Shown here piece after piece: positions 14,386 through 25,583 of a DNA stretch of 64,000 nt. Every line of letters begins with the position of its first letter. Position 1 is the first letter of the stretch. The notes under the pieces were generated by a model that was given only the letters and a program-made list of their open reading frames with translations, was not told where the DNA came from and did no database searches. The DNA is taken from contig CM041465.1 of assembly GCA_023213395.1 (NCBI GenBank), forward strand, positions 230,523,741-230,587,740. The letters run 5' to 3'. The DNA is from Cycas panzhihuaensis (Eukaryota > Cycadophyta). The translations under genes and the position numbers were made by a program.

Positions 14386-14468
14386 GGGTAGCCGCCCTGC
14401 GGTGTTATCTACCCGGGAATGAGAAGCCTAAGGGGGAAAGGGCAGCCGCCAAGCGGTGTTATCTACCC
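14386..14468 (-). repeat. Two structured direct repeats upstream of the TATA box
   Basis: On the minus strand, GGGTAGATAACACCGC occurs exactly twice (14399-14414 and 14453-14468), 54 bases apart. Each is followed by a GCGG-CTRCCC partner, so each can fold (14386-14414 and 14440-14468) with the ATAACA part unpaired. Two further ATAACAC motifs lie downstream of the TATA box (about 14244-14250 and 14271-14277), one inside GGAGATAACACTCC. They look like transcription-factor or structural sites; which one is unknown. Confidence 0.6.
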
Positions 14469-14989
14469 TTCTTCTAAATACATAACATACCAATAACAAA
14501 TCACATTTAACAAAAAAACAACAAACACTGAAATATTATTCAATTTAACCATTTATAACTCTTAAGAACCATTCACATAAACCAAAACATTATAATGGAA
14601 AAACCATTGAAAACCATTAACATAGAACAATCATTCAAAACTATTAATATGTAACCACCATCCATTATATGTATTATTTAATAACATAACAAACCATTCA
14701 TAACTCATTCAAACTATTAACATAGGTAAAAGCCTCCATTATATATACTTTTCAATGTATCGTTTCTTATCTGATAACCATTAACAATAACGTAACAAAG
14801 CATTCATAATTAAAGAAACCATTATTATAGGAAACCATTTATAAAAAGCACTACAAGTTAAATAAATCAATTGAAACACCACGTAATTGAATAACACATC
14901 ACACATTAAGAAGAGACATTTATATCCAATAGCACCCATCATGTGTAATAACTTAAACAGAACTATTCATTATATATTATATACATAGC

Positions 14990-16620
14990 ATAACTCATCA
15001 AAAAATTAATTAAAACACAATGTCATTTAATACCATACAACACATTAAAAAAAAAAAAACATTTATACCCAATAACACTAATTATGCGTAATAACATAAG
15101 CATAACCATTCATTGTATACATTCTACAGACACATTATCTATATGTGTTATATAATAGTATAACAAACAATACATAAACCATTCATAACTCAGAAATGAA
15201 TTAATTAAAACACAATGTAATTTAATACCATATAACACATTTAAAAATAAAGATTTATACCCAATAGCACCCATCATGTGTAATAACTCAAGCAAAACTA
15301 TTCATTATATACATAGCATAACTCATGAAAAAATTAATTAAAACATAATGTAATTTAATACCATACAACATATTAAAAAAAAAACATTTACACCTAATAG
15401 CACCCCTCATGTGTAATAACTTAAGTAAAAAAAAAAAATTAATTAAAACACTATGTAATTTAATACCATACAACACATTAAAAAAAAAAACATTTATACC
15501 CAATAAAGATCATACGTAAAAATCAATAACAGATACTAAACATTCACAAATGTTTATATGTAACCACCATGCATTATATGCGTTATTTAATAGCATAACA
15601 AACAATTCATAAACCATTCATAACTCATCAAAATTAATTAAAACACAATGTAATTCAATACCATACAACACATTAAAAAAAAAACATTTATACCCAATAA
15701 CACTCATTATGCATAATATCTTACAAAACCATACAAATAAATAATCGTTTATATCGAACTGTTTATCAAAATTGTTTATATGTAACCACCATGCATTATA
15801 TCTGTTATTTAATAGCATAACAAACAATTCATAAACCATTCATAACTCAAAAAAAAATTAATTAAAACACAATGTAATTCAATACCATACAACACATTAA
15901 AAAAACATTTATACCCAATAACACTCACTATGCATAATATCTTACAAAACCATACAAATAAATAATCGTTTATATCGAACTGTTTATCAAAATTGTTTAT
16001 ATGTAACCAGCATGCATTATATCTGTTATTTAATAGCATAACCAAAAATTCATAACCGATTATATATACTTTTGAATATATCATTTTCTGAAAAAGTAAC
16101 AAACACTTGAATCATTTCTAAGTATTATAGATACTAATTTAAGTTTATATGCATACACAAAACATTCTTTTTTAAGTTCATTCAATACATACATTCATGC
16201 TACAGTATGTTTATATGCATATACCCAATATTCTTTTCTTTGTAAGTTCATAGAAATCATTCAAAATAGTACATGTCAATAGTTAGTATGTTATATTTTA
16301 TAGCATATATATATATAGAGTAAATCAAAAAAAAATTAATTAAAACACAATGTAATTCAATACCATACAACACATTAAAAAAAAATATTTATATCCAATA
16401 ACACTCATTATGCATAATATCTTACAAAACCATACAAATAAATAATCGTTTATATCGAACTGTTTATCAAAATTGTTTATATGTAACCAGCATGCATTAT
16501 ATACATTATTTAATAGCATAACAAAGAATTCATAACCGATTATATATACTTTTGAATATATCATTTTCTGAAAAAGTAACAAACACTTGAATCATTTCTA
16601 AGTATTATACTAATTTAAGT
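14990..16620. repeat. AT-rich tandem/dispersed satellite-like repeat, seven core copies
   Basis: The core 'attaattaaaaca.aatgt.att.aataccata' followed by 'caacacattaaa', an A run and 'attta.acccaata' occurs near 15005, 15201, 15332, 15439, 15632, 15857 and 16334. The last three copies extend into a longer unit of about 230 bases with 'aaataatcgtttatatcgaactgtttatc'. Short protein-like frames here are only readings of the repeat. The stretch 14470-14990 just before it is AT-rich with 'aaccatt' runs and nothing coding. Confidence 0.85.
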
Positions 16621-16990
16621 TTATATGCATACACAAAACATTCTTTTTTAAGTTCATTCAATACATACATTCATGCTACAGTATGTTTATATGCATAACA
16701 TTCAAAATAGTACATGTTAATAGTTAGTATGTTATATTTTATAGCATATATATATATATAGAGTAAATTCAAAACAGTACATCTGAATAGTTAGTATGTT
16801 ATATTTTATGTCATATATATATATATAAAGTATATATTATAATGTGTTTATTATATATTATATAATTTATATATATTTCATTTAAAATAGTACATGTCCA
16901 TAGTTAGTATGTTATATTTCATGGGATATATCTATATATATATATAAAGTATATTGAAAACAATACATGTGAATAGTTAGTATGTTATAT
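16265..16990. repeat. Second AT-rich repeat family, about five copies
   Basis: The unit 'agtacatgt.aatagttagtatgttatattttat' followed by an AT run and 'agta.att' occurs near 16270, 16709, 16776, 16888 and 16962. Spacing varies because the AT runs vary. The end of the larger 15-16.6-kb repeat is interleaved with it. Sequence from 16990 to about 17160 is almost pure AT. Confidence 0.8.
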
Positions 16991-17190
16991 ATTAAGTATA
17001 TATTAGATATATATAAAATATATTATATAAAGTATATATTATATATATATAATATATGTACTATATATATGTATTATATATAAAGTATATGTTATATATA
17101 CAGTTTATATTATATTATATATACAATTTATATTATATATTAATTATATACGCGCTGATATATATTTATATCAGCTGCGAATTAAATTCG

Positions 17191-17560
17191 TCATGACTCA
17201 TATATATATATATAATATCATGCAGTGTATATTATATATATATAGGCGCAGTTTTAATATATATACTTTATATATATATAAGCGTAAGTAAACGCGTTTT
17301 CCGCGTTATGCGTTTTAAGCATATATATATTATAAATTGTCATGACTCATATATATATATATATAATATACGCACCGTGTATATTACATATATATAGGCG
17401 CAGTTTTAATATATATACTTTATATATATATATATATACGCGTAAGTAAACGCGTTGAAGCACGTTTCTAAACGCATTTAGACCCGTATATAATATATAT
17501 ATTATATATACATATACGCGTTTTTAAACGCATTTTCCGTGTATATATAACTGCATTTTG
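17191..17560. repeat. 149-base tandem pair followed by AAACGC-rich repeats
   Basis: 'tcatgactcatatatatata' starts at 17191 and again at 17340. Both copies continue into 'ggcgcagttttaatatatatactttatatata' and 'gcgtaagtaaacgcgtt'. Beyond, 'aaacgca' recurs about every 20-60 bases to 17610. Confidence 0.8.
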
Positions 17561-17645
17561 TAACGCATTTATATATCTATAAAGGCGCTCATTTGTAAAC
17601 GCATTGACACCCGTATATTTCATTCAGCTGCGGCGTTTTACTGCG

Positions 17646-17705
17646 ACTCGTCTCCATCTAATATTCTTTGCCGGATAAGCGGTGCACTCGTCTCCATCTA
17701 ATATT
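17646..17705. repeat. 20-base direct repeat
   Basis: ACTCGTCTCCATCTAATATT occurs exactly at 17646 and 17686. A weaker third piece (gtctccatc) is at about 17730. The rest of 17700-18590 has mixed composition with no gene I can support; 'ctgtagtacact' is duplicated at 18005 and 18020. Confidence 0.85.
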
Positions 17706-18591
17706 GCTACACATAAACACCTGCACATCTGTCTCCATCCATAGATACTGTAGTTAAGCAGTTGTTGTATAAATACATTTCGACTCTCGGTAGCATATGA
17801 CGGAACCTTTCGACTCTGAGCTAGCATATAGGCAGAATAATTTAAGCTGGCGACCGTCTCTTATTTATTCCACCGCAATTAGTAAGAATAGATACAAATA
17901 TTCTGCAAATAGATAGTAAGAACATATAGAAATATTGAATATACCTCCAACACCACTTTCTGCAGATAATTTCCTTTCGAACTTCTTGAATATCATTTAT
18001 CTTCTGTAGTACACTACACTGTAGTACACTTTACAACTTCATCTTCGTCGTTTAATATGTGTAGTTGACAGTTGAAATGCAGTTACTTGAGCTGCAACAA
18101 CTGCAACGTGTTATAACGGTTTGGAAGTTTCTAACGATTACGCTTTTTCTTTGTCGTGTGTTCTTAGGCAATTTTTTCCGCTCCGTATTCTGCCGTCCTT
18201 TCTTTTTTCCGGCACCCGACGTATTCTCTTTCTTGACGTCCAGGCGTGTCTTGTCCAGGCGTATTACATTTTAAATTTTTATCGATATTTATCATCCGAT
18301 TTTTATCCGTATTTATCATGATCGGCATTTCTTTGAAAACTCTCTACTTAATGCTCTTGTTCTCACAAAGCGAACAACATAATGCAAGGCACATGGAGCA
18401 GAATGGCCGGCAAAATGCGTGAGGCGAGCAGAAAGGAGCATGACATGCGTAAGTATAATTGACCATGCAAAGCCGGTTACATAAGCGAGATGATCCTGTT
18501 CGGTGTCGGGAAGGCGCAAGAACCGATCGTTAATATTGATGCGAGCAGTACGCGGCACTGGGCGTGTTACTTTGTCTGTTCTCTTTCCAAG

Positions 18592-18877
18592 CGTGGAACG
18601 TGTTCGTGTTTCTGTGTTTTCTTTCCGGTACCAACGTGTTCTCCTTTCCGAATGTGTTGGTATTTTTTTTTTTTTTTTCCCTTATATATGGGAGTTTATG
18701 GGAGGGTTGAGTTAGCACTCCACACTCCCCCGCACGTGGAACGTGTTCGTGTTTCCTGTGTTTTCTTTCCAGCTGCAACGTGTTCTCCTTTCCGAATGTG
18801 TTGGTATTTTTTTTTTTTTTTCCCCTTATATATGGGAGTTTATGGGAGGGTTGAGTTAGCACTCCACACTCCCCCGC
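18592..18877. repeat. 143-base tandem duplication with TATA-like core
   Basis: Units 18592-18734 and 18735-18877 are nearly identical, from 'cgtggaacgtgttcgtgttt' through a T run to 'actccacactcccccgc'. Each contains 'cttatatatggga', TATA-like on both strands. It lies directly inside the proposed Helitron 5' end, so it may be a duplicated promoter or a subterminal repeat. Confidence 0.9.
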
Positions 18878-18912
18878 GCCAAAGTGCCCTGAGGGCGCCT
18901 ATCGGCGCAATT

Positions 18913-19548
18913 AAAAATGCAATTCTTTTTCGCAATGTAGGCTATGTTATAATTTTCTTAGGCAATCATGAATAAACGTAGACTTCGTATAATTTTCTAC
19001 GATTGTTGTGACGTTTAATATTAAATAGTCTTTTATCAAACTTTTAAAAATGTAATTCTTTTTCGCAACGCATGCTATGTTATAATTTTCTTAGGCAATT
19101 AGGAATAAACATAGACTTCCTATAATTTTTTATGATTTTTGTGACTTTTAATATTAAATAATCTTTTATTAAACTTTTAAAAATATAATTCCTTTTGGCA
19201 ATGCATGCTATGCTACAATTTTCTTAGGCAACTAGGAATAAACATAGACTTTGTATAATTTTCTATGATTTTTGTGACGTTTAATATTTAATAATCTTTT
19301 ATCAAACTTTTAAAAATATAATTCTTTTTCACAATGCATGTTATGTTATAATTTTCTTAGGCAATCAAGAATAAACATAGATTTCATATAATTTTCTATG
19401 AATTTTGTGACGTTTAATATTACATAATCTTTTATCAAACTTTTCAAAATGCAATTCTTTTTCGTAATGCATGCTATGTTATAGTTTTCTTAGGCAATCA
19501 GGAATAAACATAGATTTCGTATATTTTTTTACGATTTTTGTGACGTTT
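18913..19548. repeat. Five-unit 133-base tandem array
   Basis: Units begin with 'aaaaatg.aattc.tttt' at 18913, 19046, 19179, 19312 and 19445 (spacing 133, 133, 133, 133). Shared inner text includes 'tataattttcttaggcaa' and 'aataaacatagatt'. Units differ by scattered substitutions. Non-coding. The array starts within a few bases of the proposed Helitron 5' end. Confidence 0.95.
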
Positions 19549-19666
19549 ATACCCAATTACTTTTATATGACGTTTATAAATATCATATAAAAGTAATTGG
19601 GCATAAACGTCACAAAAATCGTGGAAATTATACGAAATCTATGTTTATTCTTGATTGCCTAGAAAA
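19487..19666. repeat. Large imperfect palindrome ending the tandem array
   Basis: Centre TTTATAAA at 19573-19580; arms of about 90 bases. The left arm is the end of the fifth array unit and the right arm is its inverted copy with few mismatches. 'acccaattacttttatatga' on the left pairs with 'tcatataaaagtaattgggc' on the right. Confidence 0.9.
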
Positions 19667-19768
19667 GTCATATAATACGAGATAAATGGTGGAAAGGGAG
19701 CGCATTTTGAAAAGTGAAATTCAAAATGCGCTCTTTTTCAATAATTTATATCATATTATATGACTTTT
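19663..19768. repeat. Foldback element, about 106 bases (MITE-like)
   Basis: Ends AAAAGTCATATAAT and ATTATATGACTTTT are exact inverted copies. Inner GAGCGCATTTTGAA pairs with TTCAAAATGCGCTC around an 8-base loop near 19715. The arms mismatch in the middle. It overlaps the edge of the preceding palindrome. No protein. Confidence 0.85.
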
Positions 19769-20182
19769 GTAATTACCACAATCTTTAGTCAAAAATCACT
19801 CATATAATATTATATTATATTACAAACACATGCTTGTGGCAAATAATTACTATGAAAAGATTCCTCTTTCCCTGAATAAAGTATTTTACCATCATCTCAC
19901 CATATACCCTACATTTCTTTTAAAATTTTATCTTTAACTTCAACATTATCATAATCATATGGTGTAATATTCATGCTTATATAATAACTTATGTAATGTT
20001 ACCTATAGAATCAATAGCAACACTTAGAGAAATAATTTTTATAATGATGACATCACACATACCTATAATTTTACTCTTTATCCACATTATAATATTTATT
20101 TTTGGATGATTGCTTTTTCCGCAATGAATAGTTACACAAATATGTAAATTGAGATGAACATTCATGCCAAATTATGTTTTTG
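19769..20182. other. AT-rich spacer
   Basis: No gene, repeat or regulatory signal recognised between the foldback and the element A target site. Confidence 0.6.
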
Positions 20183-20187
20183 TAATC

Positions 20188-22877
20188 TGTTTCCCGGCTT
20201 CTGGGAATGGATACGGAATCACCGACTCAGGTAAGTGCAGGTATGTTTCTCGCCTTATCATCGCTTTCTTTTGATGAGTGTTTGCTTGCATGTCTGCATG
20301 TTTGTGGCTTTGTAGACGACTTTGTCTTCGTTTACACTTATTTTAGCCTATGACGACTATAGCAGGGGCACACTCCCAGCGAGTGTGGCACCCTGGTGGC
20401 CACTCCACTTCCCGCATCTGCCCTCCTCGCTCCATGATCCACTTGGCTTGAGCCACCTCCGCCCGTGTGATGACCCGTCATTGTTTGGTTGACTTGCCAC
20501 ACCGTTTGAGCCCTATTTTTGCTCTTTTATGACCTGTTCGTTGGCTTGTTTACCCCCGGGTAGGTGTTTCAGCCCCCTATTGGCCCTTTTTGTCATCGCC
20601 TGACTGGGGTGGCAGGGCTTGTTTTTGTCTCTCGGGCTAATCTGGCCAGATTTTCGTGATCACGAAATATCTGCAGATCTGGATTTTCGTGAGATGGTAT
20701 TCTAATTTATTTTTTAAAATCTGCCGTGGCAATTTCGCATTTATTGCGAAACTGCCACATGTCTCGCGACATAACTCGCTCCCAGCCGCGCCCTAATCAC
20801 TTGCTTTAGGGTTTGGGTTGGGTACTTAAGTCACTTTTTACTCATTTTTGAGAAATTTTTGGCTCACTTTTTGGATTGCTCCTCAAGGAAACCACGCTGT
20901 TCTCTGCTCTTCTCTACTGCCCTGCTGCTACCATAGGACCTGTGACTCTCCTATAGTACCTAGCTCTCCTTCGGTGTGGCTAGGACATCTTCCCAGCCCC
21001 TCACACACCTTGGAGAGGGCCCCTTGGAGAGATTTCAGTAAATTCTTGCCCCGGGCAGTCTTCAAGTGTTCCAGGTGCAGGTGTTCTCCTTCCAACTTCA
21101 TTAGCAGGGCCCCAAACCTGCTACACCATAGTTCTGGGCTGATTTCTCAGCCTCTCCTTACCAGCCCTTGGTTGAGGCAAGCACCTCTCCTCTTCCACTC
21201 AGGTATTCATTGATTTGAGTTGTTTCTCTTGTGCTATTAATGCCCTATCTTGCTTGTTTCTTTACTTGTCTTTGTGAAGGTTGTTTTCCTCTTTACATTG
21301 GGCTGTTCTACCTCTGTTATAGTGCCTCTTACCTGCGTTTGTTACTCAAGGCGTGATGCGAGGGTTGACATAGGGTTTGGGAGAGAGCTGGGTGGATTCC
21401 ACACCACCTTCCACACTCCTCAAGTGGCTTTAAGCTCCTCAAATCTTCCCTCTTGCCTCGTGTTGTCCTTGGCACTCAAACAAAGGTTTGTTGGCCCTCT
21501 CTTAGCCGCTGAAATCAGCGCTATCACACATTGCAACGCTGGTTTGAGGGCTTAGGCTTAGGTCCGGGCAACTCACATAAGTCCCGACCGCTTGTTCTTG
21601 TCTAACTCTTTTCCCGGCAGCCCAGTTTGCTCTCCATAGCACCCCGGTTCGTCGTAGGTCTTCTTTGGCTCCTTTTCACCCCCTTGCTACTATTTCCAGC
21701 CATCTTTCTTGGCCTTGCCCTCACTGCCTTGTGGCTTTTGGGGGGAGGTTAGGGTGTTCTTTGCGGGAGGTGGGCCACTCTGAGGCTTACCGGTTACCTT
21801 CCTTTCGCTTTGGTTGTCCTCTTTCATATATTATCATCATTGTGTTGGTGCTAACGTATATGTGTTTGAATTCATATTTGTATTACATAGACATGTATTG
21901 TTAGGATCTCGTCATTGCATGTTAGTACCCTTTCTCAGGAAGGGAGGTCATGGTGCTTGCGGTGCTTGGAGGCCTTGAAAGGTATTTTCGCTCGTTAGAT
22001 TCTTGGGTAAGTGGTCTTACGCATGTTGTACTTTCATACTTCTTTAGTCGCTAGTGTTTGGTTCATTTCTTTCCTTGGTATTGTACTTTAGTATTTTTCC
22101 GGGGAAGGTAAGGGAGCCCCTCTTCCAATCCGCCGCGACGCTTCGCATCCGACGCATCTTGTGGAGTAGTTTGGTGTCCCTCGGGAGGGCCCTCGTCACG
22201 CACGCCTCCGGTCCAAGTGCACGCCTCACTCTACCCTACTACTCTTTCCTTTTGAATTCCTTTTTAGTAATTAACTCATTGGAGATTAAAAGGGAAACTT
22301 AACTTTGCTTTCGGTTCACGCTTTATTTGTTTTATCGCATGCATCTCTGCCACTCATAGGAAAAGGTCATAAGAACCGCTCCTTTTCACCTTTCCTCTCT
22401 TTCTTAACCGTGCAAGCTTCTTGCCCTCCGTATTACTCGTATGCCCAGTTAGTTTGCTTAGGCATACCTTGATCCATCTTCTTGGGTCATGCCTCTTGCT
22501 TTCATTTGGTTCCCCGCTTCGTCGGATAATCAAAGTGACCCCGTCTATAGGCCAGTCGCTTGCCTATCCTTCTTCGTTTCCCGTTGCTTTAGGGAAGCCC
22601 TTGAAGGTTTCTCTCCTTCCCCTTCCGGCCATCCAAGGGTGGGGGGATCCTTCCCTTAGGTCAACCCAGGCTAACCCTACGCCTCCTCACCTCTTGTTCG
22701 AAGTGGTGGGAAATCACCCTTTAGTAGCCACATTCCATTTCAGCTCCTGAACTCGTGCTCACAAGACGGGCACCTCAAGTGGTAATTGCCCTACTTATAG
22801 GTCTCTTTCTCGATCATATTATCACCCGCTCTTACCATACCTATTTTGTTAGGTAGCTATCCTGTAGACGCACGTCC
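20188..22877 (+). repeat. 5' LTR of element A
   Basis: About 2.69 kb, matching 34264-36947 with substitutions and small indels. Begins TGTTTCCCGGCTTCTGGG; its last base, expected A, is missing before the primer site. Open frames inside are LTR sequence without known protein similarity. One block, about 20630-20720, is unlike the 3' LTR (see findings) and holds the perfect palindrome TTTCGTGATCACGAAA. Confidence 0.92.
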
Positions 22878-22878
22878 T

Positions 22879-22900
22879 TGGCGACCATCTTGAGGGACCC
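22879..22900 (+). other. Primer-binding site, tRNA-Arg-like
   Basis: TGGCGACCATCTTGAGGGAC directly after the LTR. The element B copy at 54199 reads TGGCGACCATACTGGGGAC. TGGCGAC...TGGGGA is the usual tRNA-Arg-complementary form in Tat/Ogre elements; tRNA identity is from memory of that family. Confidence 0.7.
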
Positions 22901-23143
22901 GATGAGGGAGCTAGTTTCCGCTCTCTTCTGTTGGTTTCGCTACCTTTTTGTGATCCATTTTTGCCTATTTTGATCTCTTCGTTGGGCATCCCCTGACGCG
23001 TGTGCTTTTATCGCCCTCTCCTTTTCCCTAACATTGTTGGTTGATCTTGCATGTGACGCTTCTCTCATCGCTTGCGCAGTCTACCTCCATTGTTAGAAGA
23101 CCCCCAGTATCGCCCTCTTCCTTTGTCAGATTCCGATCTGACT

Positions 23144-25226
23144 ATGGAGGGATACTCTTCTGTTTGGGCCTACCACACCTCAACCTTGGAAACCCATGTT
23201 TTTCCTTCCTCTATTCCCGGGTCCACCCAAGAGGGTGATGAACCCCTTTATTACCCAAGTGACCAACATCTCTCACTCGACGTCCATCTCTCTACCCATG
23301 CCGTAGAAGGATTCGCTCCTCTTGAGACTTGCCACGTAATCGATGACTCTTATGAGGAGCATCCAGAGGGACCTACCTTGTTCGAGGTCCCAATTACCTC
23401 TTATGAGTATATAGGAACCCCTCTTGTCAATGTAGTTGAAGCTCTCAATGAGTGTCGCCAAGCATGCGCTTACAGCTTCAAGGGATGGCTTGAGGGTGCT
23501 CTCCGTGGAGGAGCCTCTTCCTCTTCCGCTCCTCCACTGCACACCTCATCCTCATCTACTTTTCCTTTGACAACAAATCCCTTTGTGCCTACGCATGTGT
23601 CCCGCTCCTTTCCCATTCCCGCAGTGGGGGTACGTATTGCGCCTTCCATTTCTCATCGAGGTCCTAGTGTTTCGGGATCTCCCCGTGGTGTGTCTTTCCC
23701 TCAATTGAAGGTTAGCATACCCGTCCCTAACCAAACCAATGTGGCGCATACCGTTTCTAGTAAGCATGTCGGTCCTACTAGCCTTTCGACTACTAGTTAT
23801 GTGGGACCCGCTCCCACACATTCTCAAAACCAACATGTTGGCACTTCCTTCTACATTCCCCCAGGGTATACTTCTCAACCTTGGGGGCAGGGTAGAGGAA
23901 GCTGCCTCCCGGTTTATGGGATGGATCCGCTACACCCATATGGAGTCGCTCCACCTACGGGTGGCCCATATGGGCAAAACCCGGTTCCACATCCATCTTG
24001 TCCGTCGTCCAACGCAATTCCATTTGTTATGCCTTCGCAAGGGAACCCGACTCCCTTCTAAGGCACCTACCCCCGCACCTCTTCTCAGCAGGGGGCGTTT
24101 CCTCAAGGAGGGATGGGTGTTCCACCCCCATCCGCTCCTTGTTCATTACCTACTACGACATTCGTTGACCCTACGGTCCAGGCAAGGGCACGCCCCTTCA
24201 TGGACTTTAGGTCAACACCTCTATCCATCGAGACATTAAGAACTAATGCCGCCTCATCCCCCTGAAGTTCCTAGATTCAACGGAACTTCGCCGTAAGACC
24301 CGACGAAGCATGTGCGTAGTTTTTCTATGGCATGCATTGATTACTGGGCTTATGACCACATTTTAATAAAATTATTCCCGCGGTCCTTGCAGGGTGATGC
24401 CCTTAAGTGGTTCTACCATCTCCTTGCCCATTCTATCCATTCATTCCAGCAATTGGTGGACGAGTTCATCAACTATTTTAATGTAGCCCGTCCATTCGAG
24501 AGTGGAATAAAGTCACTTCTTTCACTCAAACAAGGTCACGATGAAATGAATCGTGACTTTGTGCGGCGATTCCATGACTTGCTTCACTCCACTAAGGCAA
24601 CATTGCCTGAGGAGTTAAAGCGAGACCTTTTCGTTAATGCACTTCATCCTGAAGTATATGTGAAAGTCCTCAAGATGGGGGCGACCACATGCGACTCCGC
24701 GATCGCCAACTGTTTGGCGTTGGAGGCTATTGAGGTCCAAGCTGGTCTCAAGAAACCTCTTAAGCCCTCACAACGCCGTGAGGCACCACCCCTAACCAAG
24801 GATACCAAACCTTCACAACCTACCCAGTCTTCCTCTCATCCGACTAAGAAGACTTTAGACCCTCTCACATTAGCCATACGTTTGTTCGAGCGTACGATGA
24901 AGGAACTCAAGCTTCAAACTCCTTCATCCCCTACATCTAATAAACAAGTCCAACAAATGACCCAAGCTCCTCTCCCTAGGAATGGAAAGGCCCAGTCCTC
25001 TCAAGCGAGAAGGTCAGACCCTCCACTTGAGAAGAAGTGGTGCTCTATTCATGGGGAGTGCTCTCACGATGATTCGCGTTGTAGGGCCCAGCATCCTAAG
25101 GATGCCCCTCGACGCGACTCTTCCCCCAAACGGGCCTCAAGGCCTAATTTAGACCAACCAGTTCACAAGGATCCGTTCCCTAAGCATGGGGAACGTGATC
25201 GCAACACCCAAACTAAGAGTAATTAG
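23144..25226 (+). pseudogene. Element A gag, broken
   Basis: Starts at ATG 23144 (MEGYSSVWAYHT), 265 bases after the primer site, the same spacing as in element B. The first part (to 24061) is proline/serine-rich and carries no domain I know. The capsid (retrotransposon gag family) runs about 24240-24760 with DALKWFYHL, FVRRFHDLLHS and LPEELKRDLF. A zinc-binding tail CSIHGECSHDDSRC lies at about 25042-25083. A TAA at 24295 stands where element B has CAA, and the frame changes between 24061 and 24240. The product would form the virus-like particle. The frame ends at 25226; further stops occur before the protease part. Confidence 0.85.
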
Positions 25227-25583
25227 AATTGAGGAAGATCGCCTGATCCCCATGCTCCTCGCGACAAAGGGAAGGGTGCCCAGAACTCGTCTTCTTCCTC
25301 TCGTTCTCCTAGCCGTCGCACCCCGTCACCTTCGTGACCCCGGAACAGGGGGAAGAAGGTGATCCAGTTGCTTGAAGCGACTCCTTCCTACGCCCTTACG
25401 CGGTCTCAAGCTGCCAAGGAAGTAGCGGGAGCTTCTTGTTCTTCCGCTCCTTCTGACCCTCTTCCGGAGAACCTTCCTCCGGAAATACCTCTCTTTCCTA
25501 AGGCTATTTTTGTATGCCCATGTCGTTATGATTTCTAAAGGGCACTTACCCAGCCTACTGCGAAGGGTAAGCCCTTCTCCATC

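Noticed and set aside
14245-14462. TGTTAT hairpins as Rep nicking sites (viral-type origin)
   Set aside because: The motif does not match a known nick sequence and lies deep inside the element, while Helitrons nick at their ends.
13983-14470. GC-rich island as rRNA or organellar insert
   Set aside because: I see no rRNA core sequence and no plastid or mitochondrial gene; it fits promoter and leader better.
15110-16582. Set of similar small proteins on the minus strand
   Set aside because: They are readings of the same AT-rich repeat unit (NVLYGIELHCVL and the like), not a gene family.
17860-18590. Canonical Helitron 5' end (A followed by TC) on the minus strand
   Set aside because: TC dinucleotides are too common, and none here is backed by a boundary or by an inverted match.
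18490-18975. 161-residue plus-strand and 110-residue minus-strand frames
   Set aside because: Both are internally duplicated because they cross the 143-base tandem repeat; no other coding sign.
20848-22750. Open frames inside the LTRs (repeated at 34922-36921)
   Set aside because: Shared between both LTRs only because LTRs are repeats; no recognisable protein.
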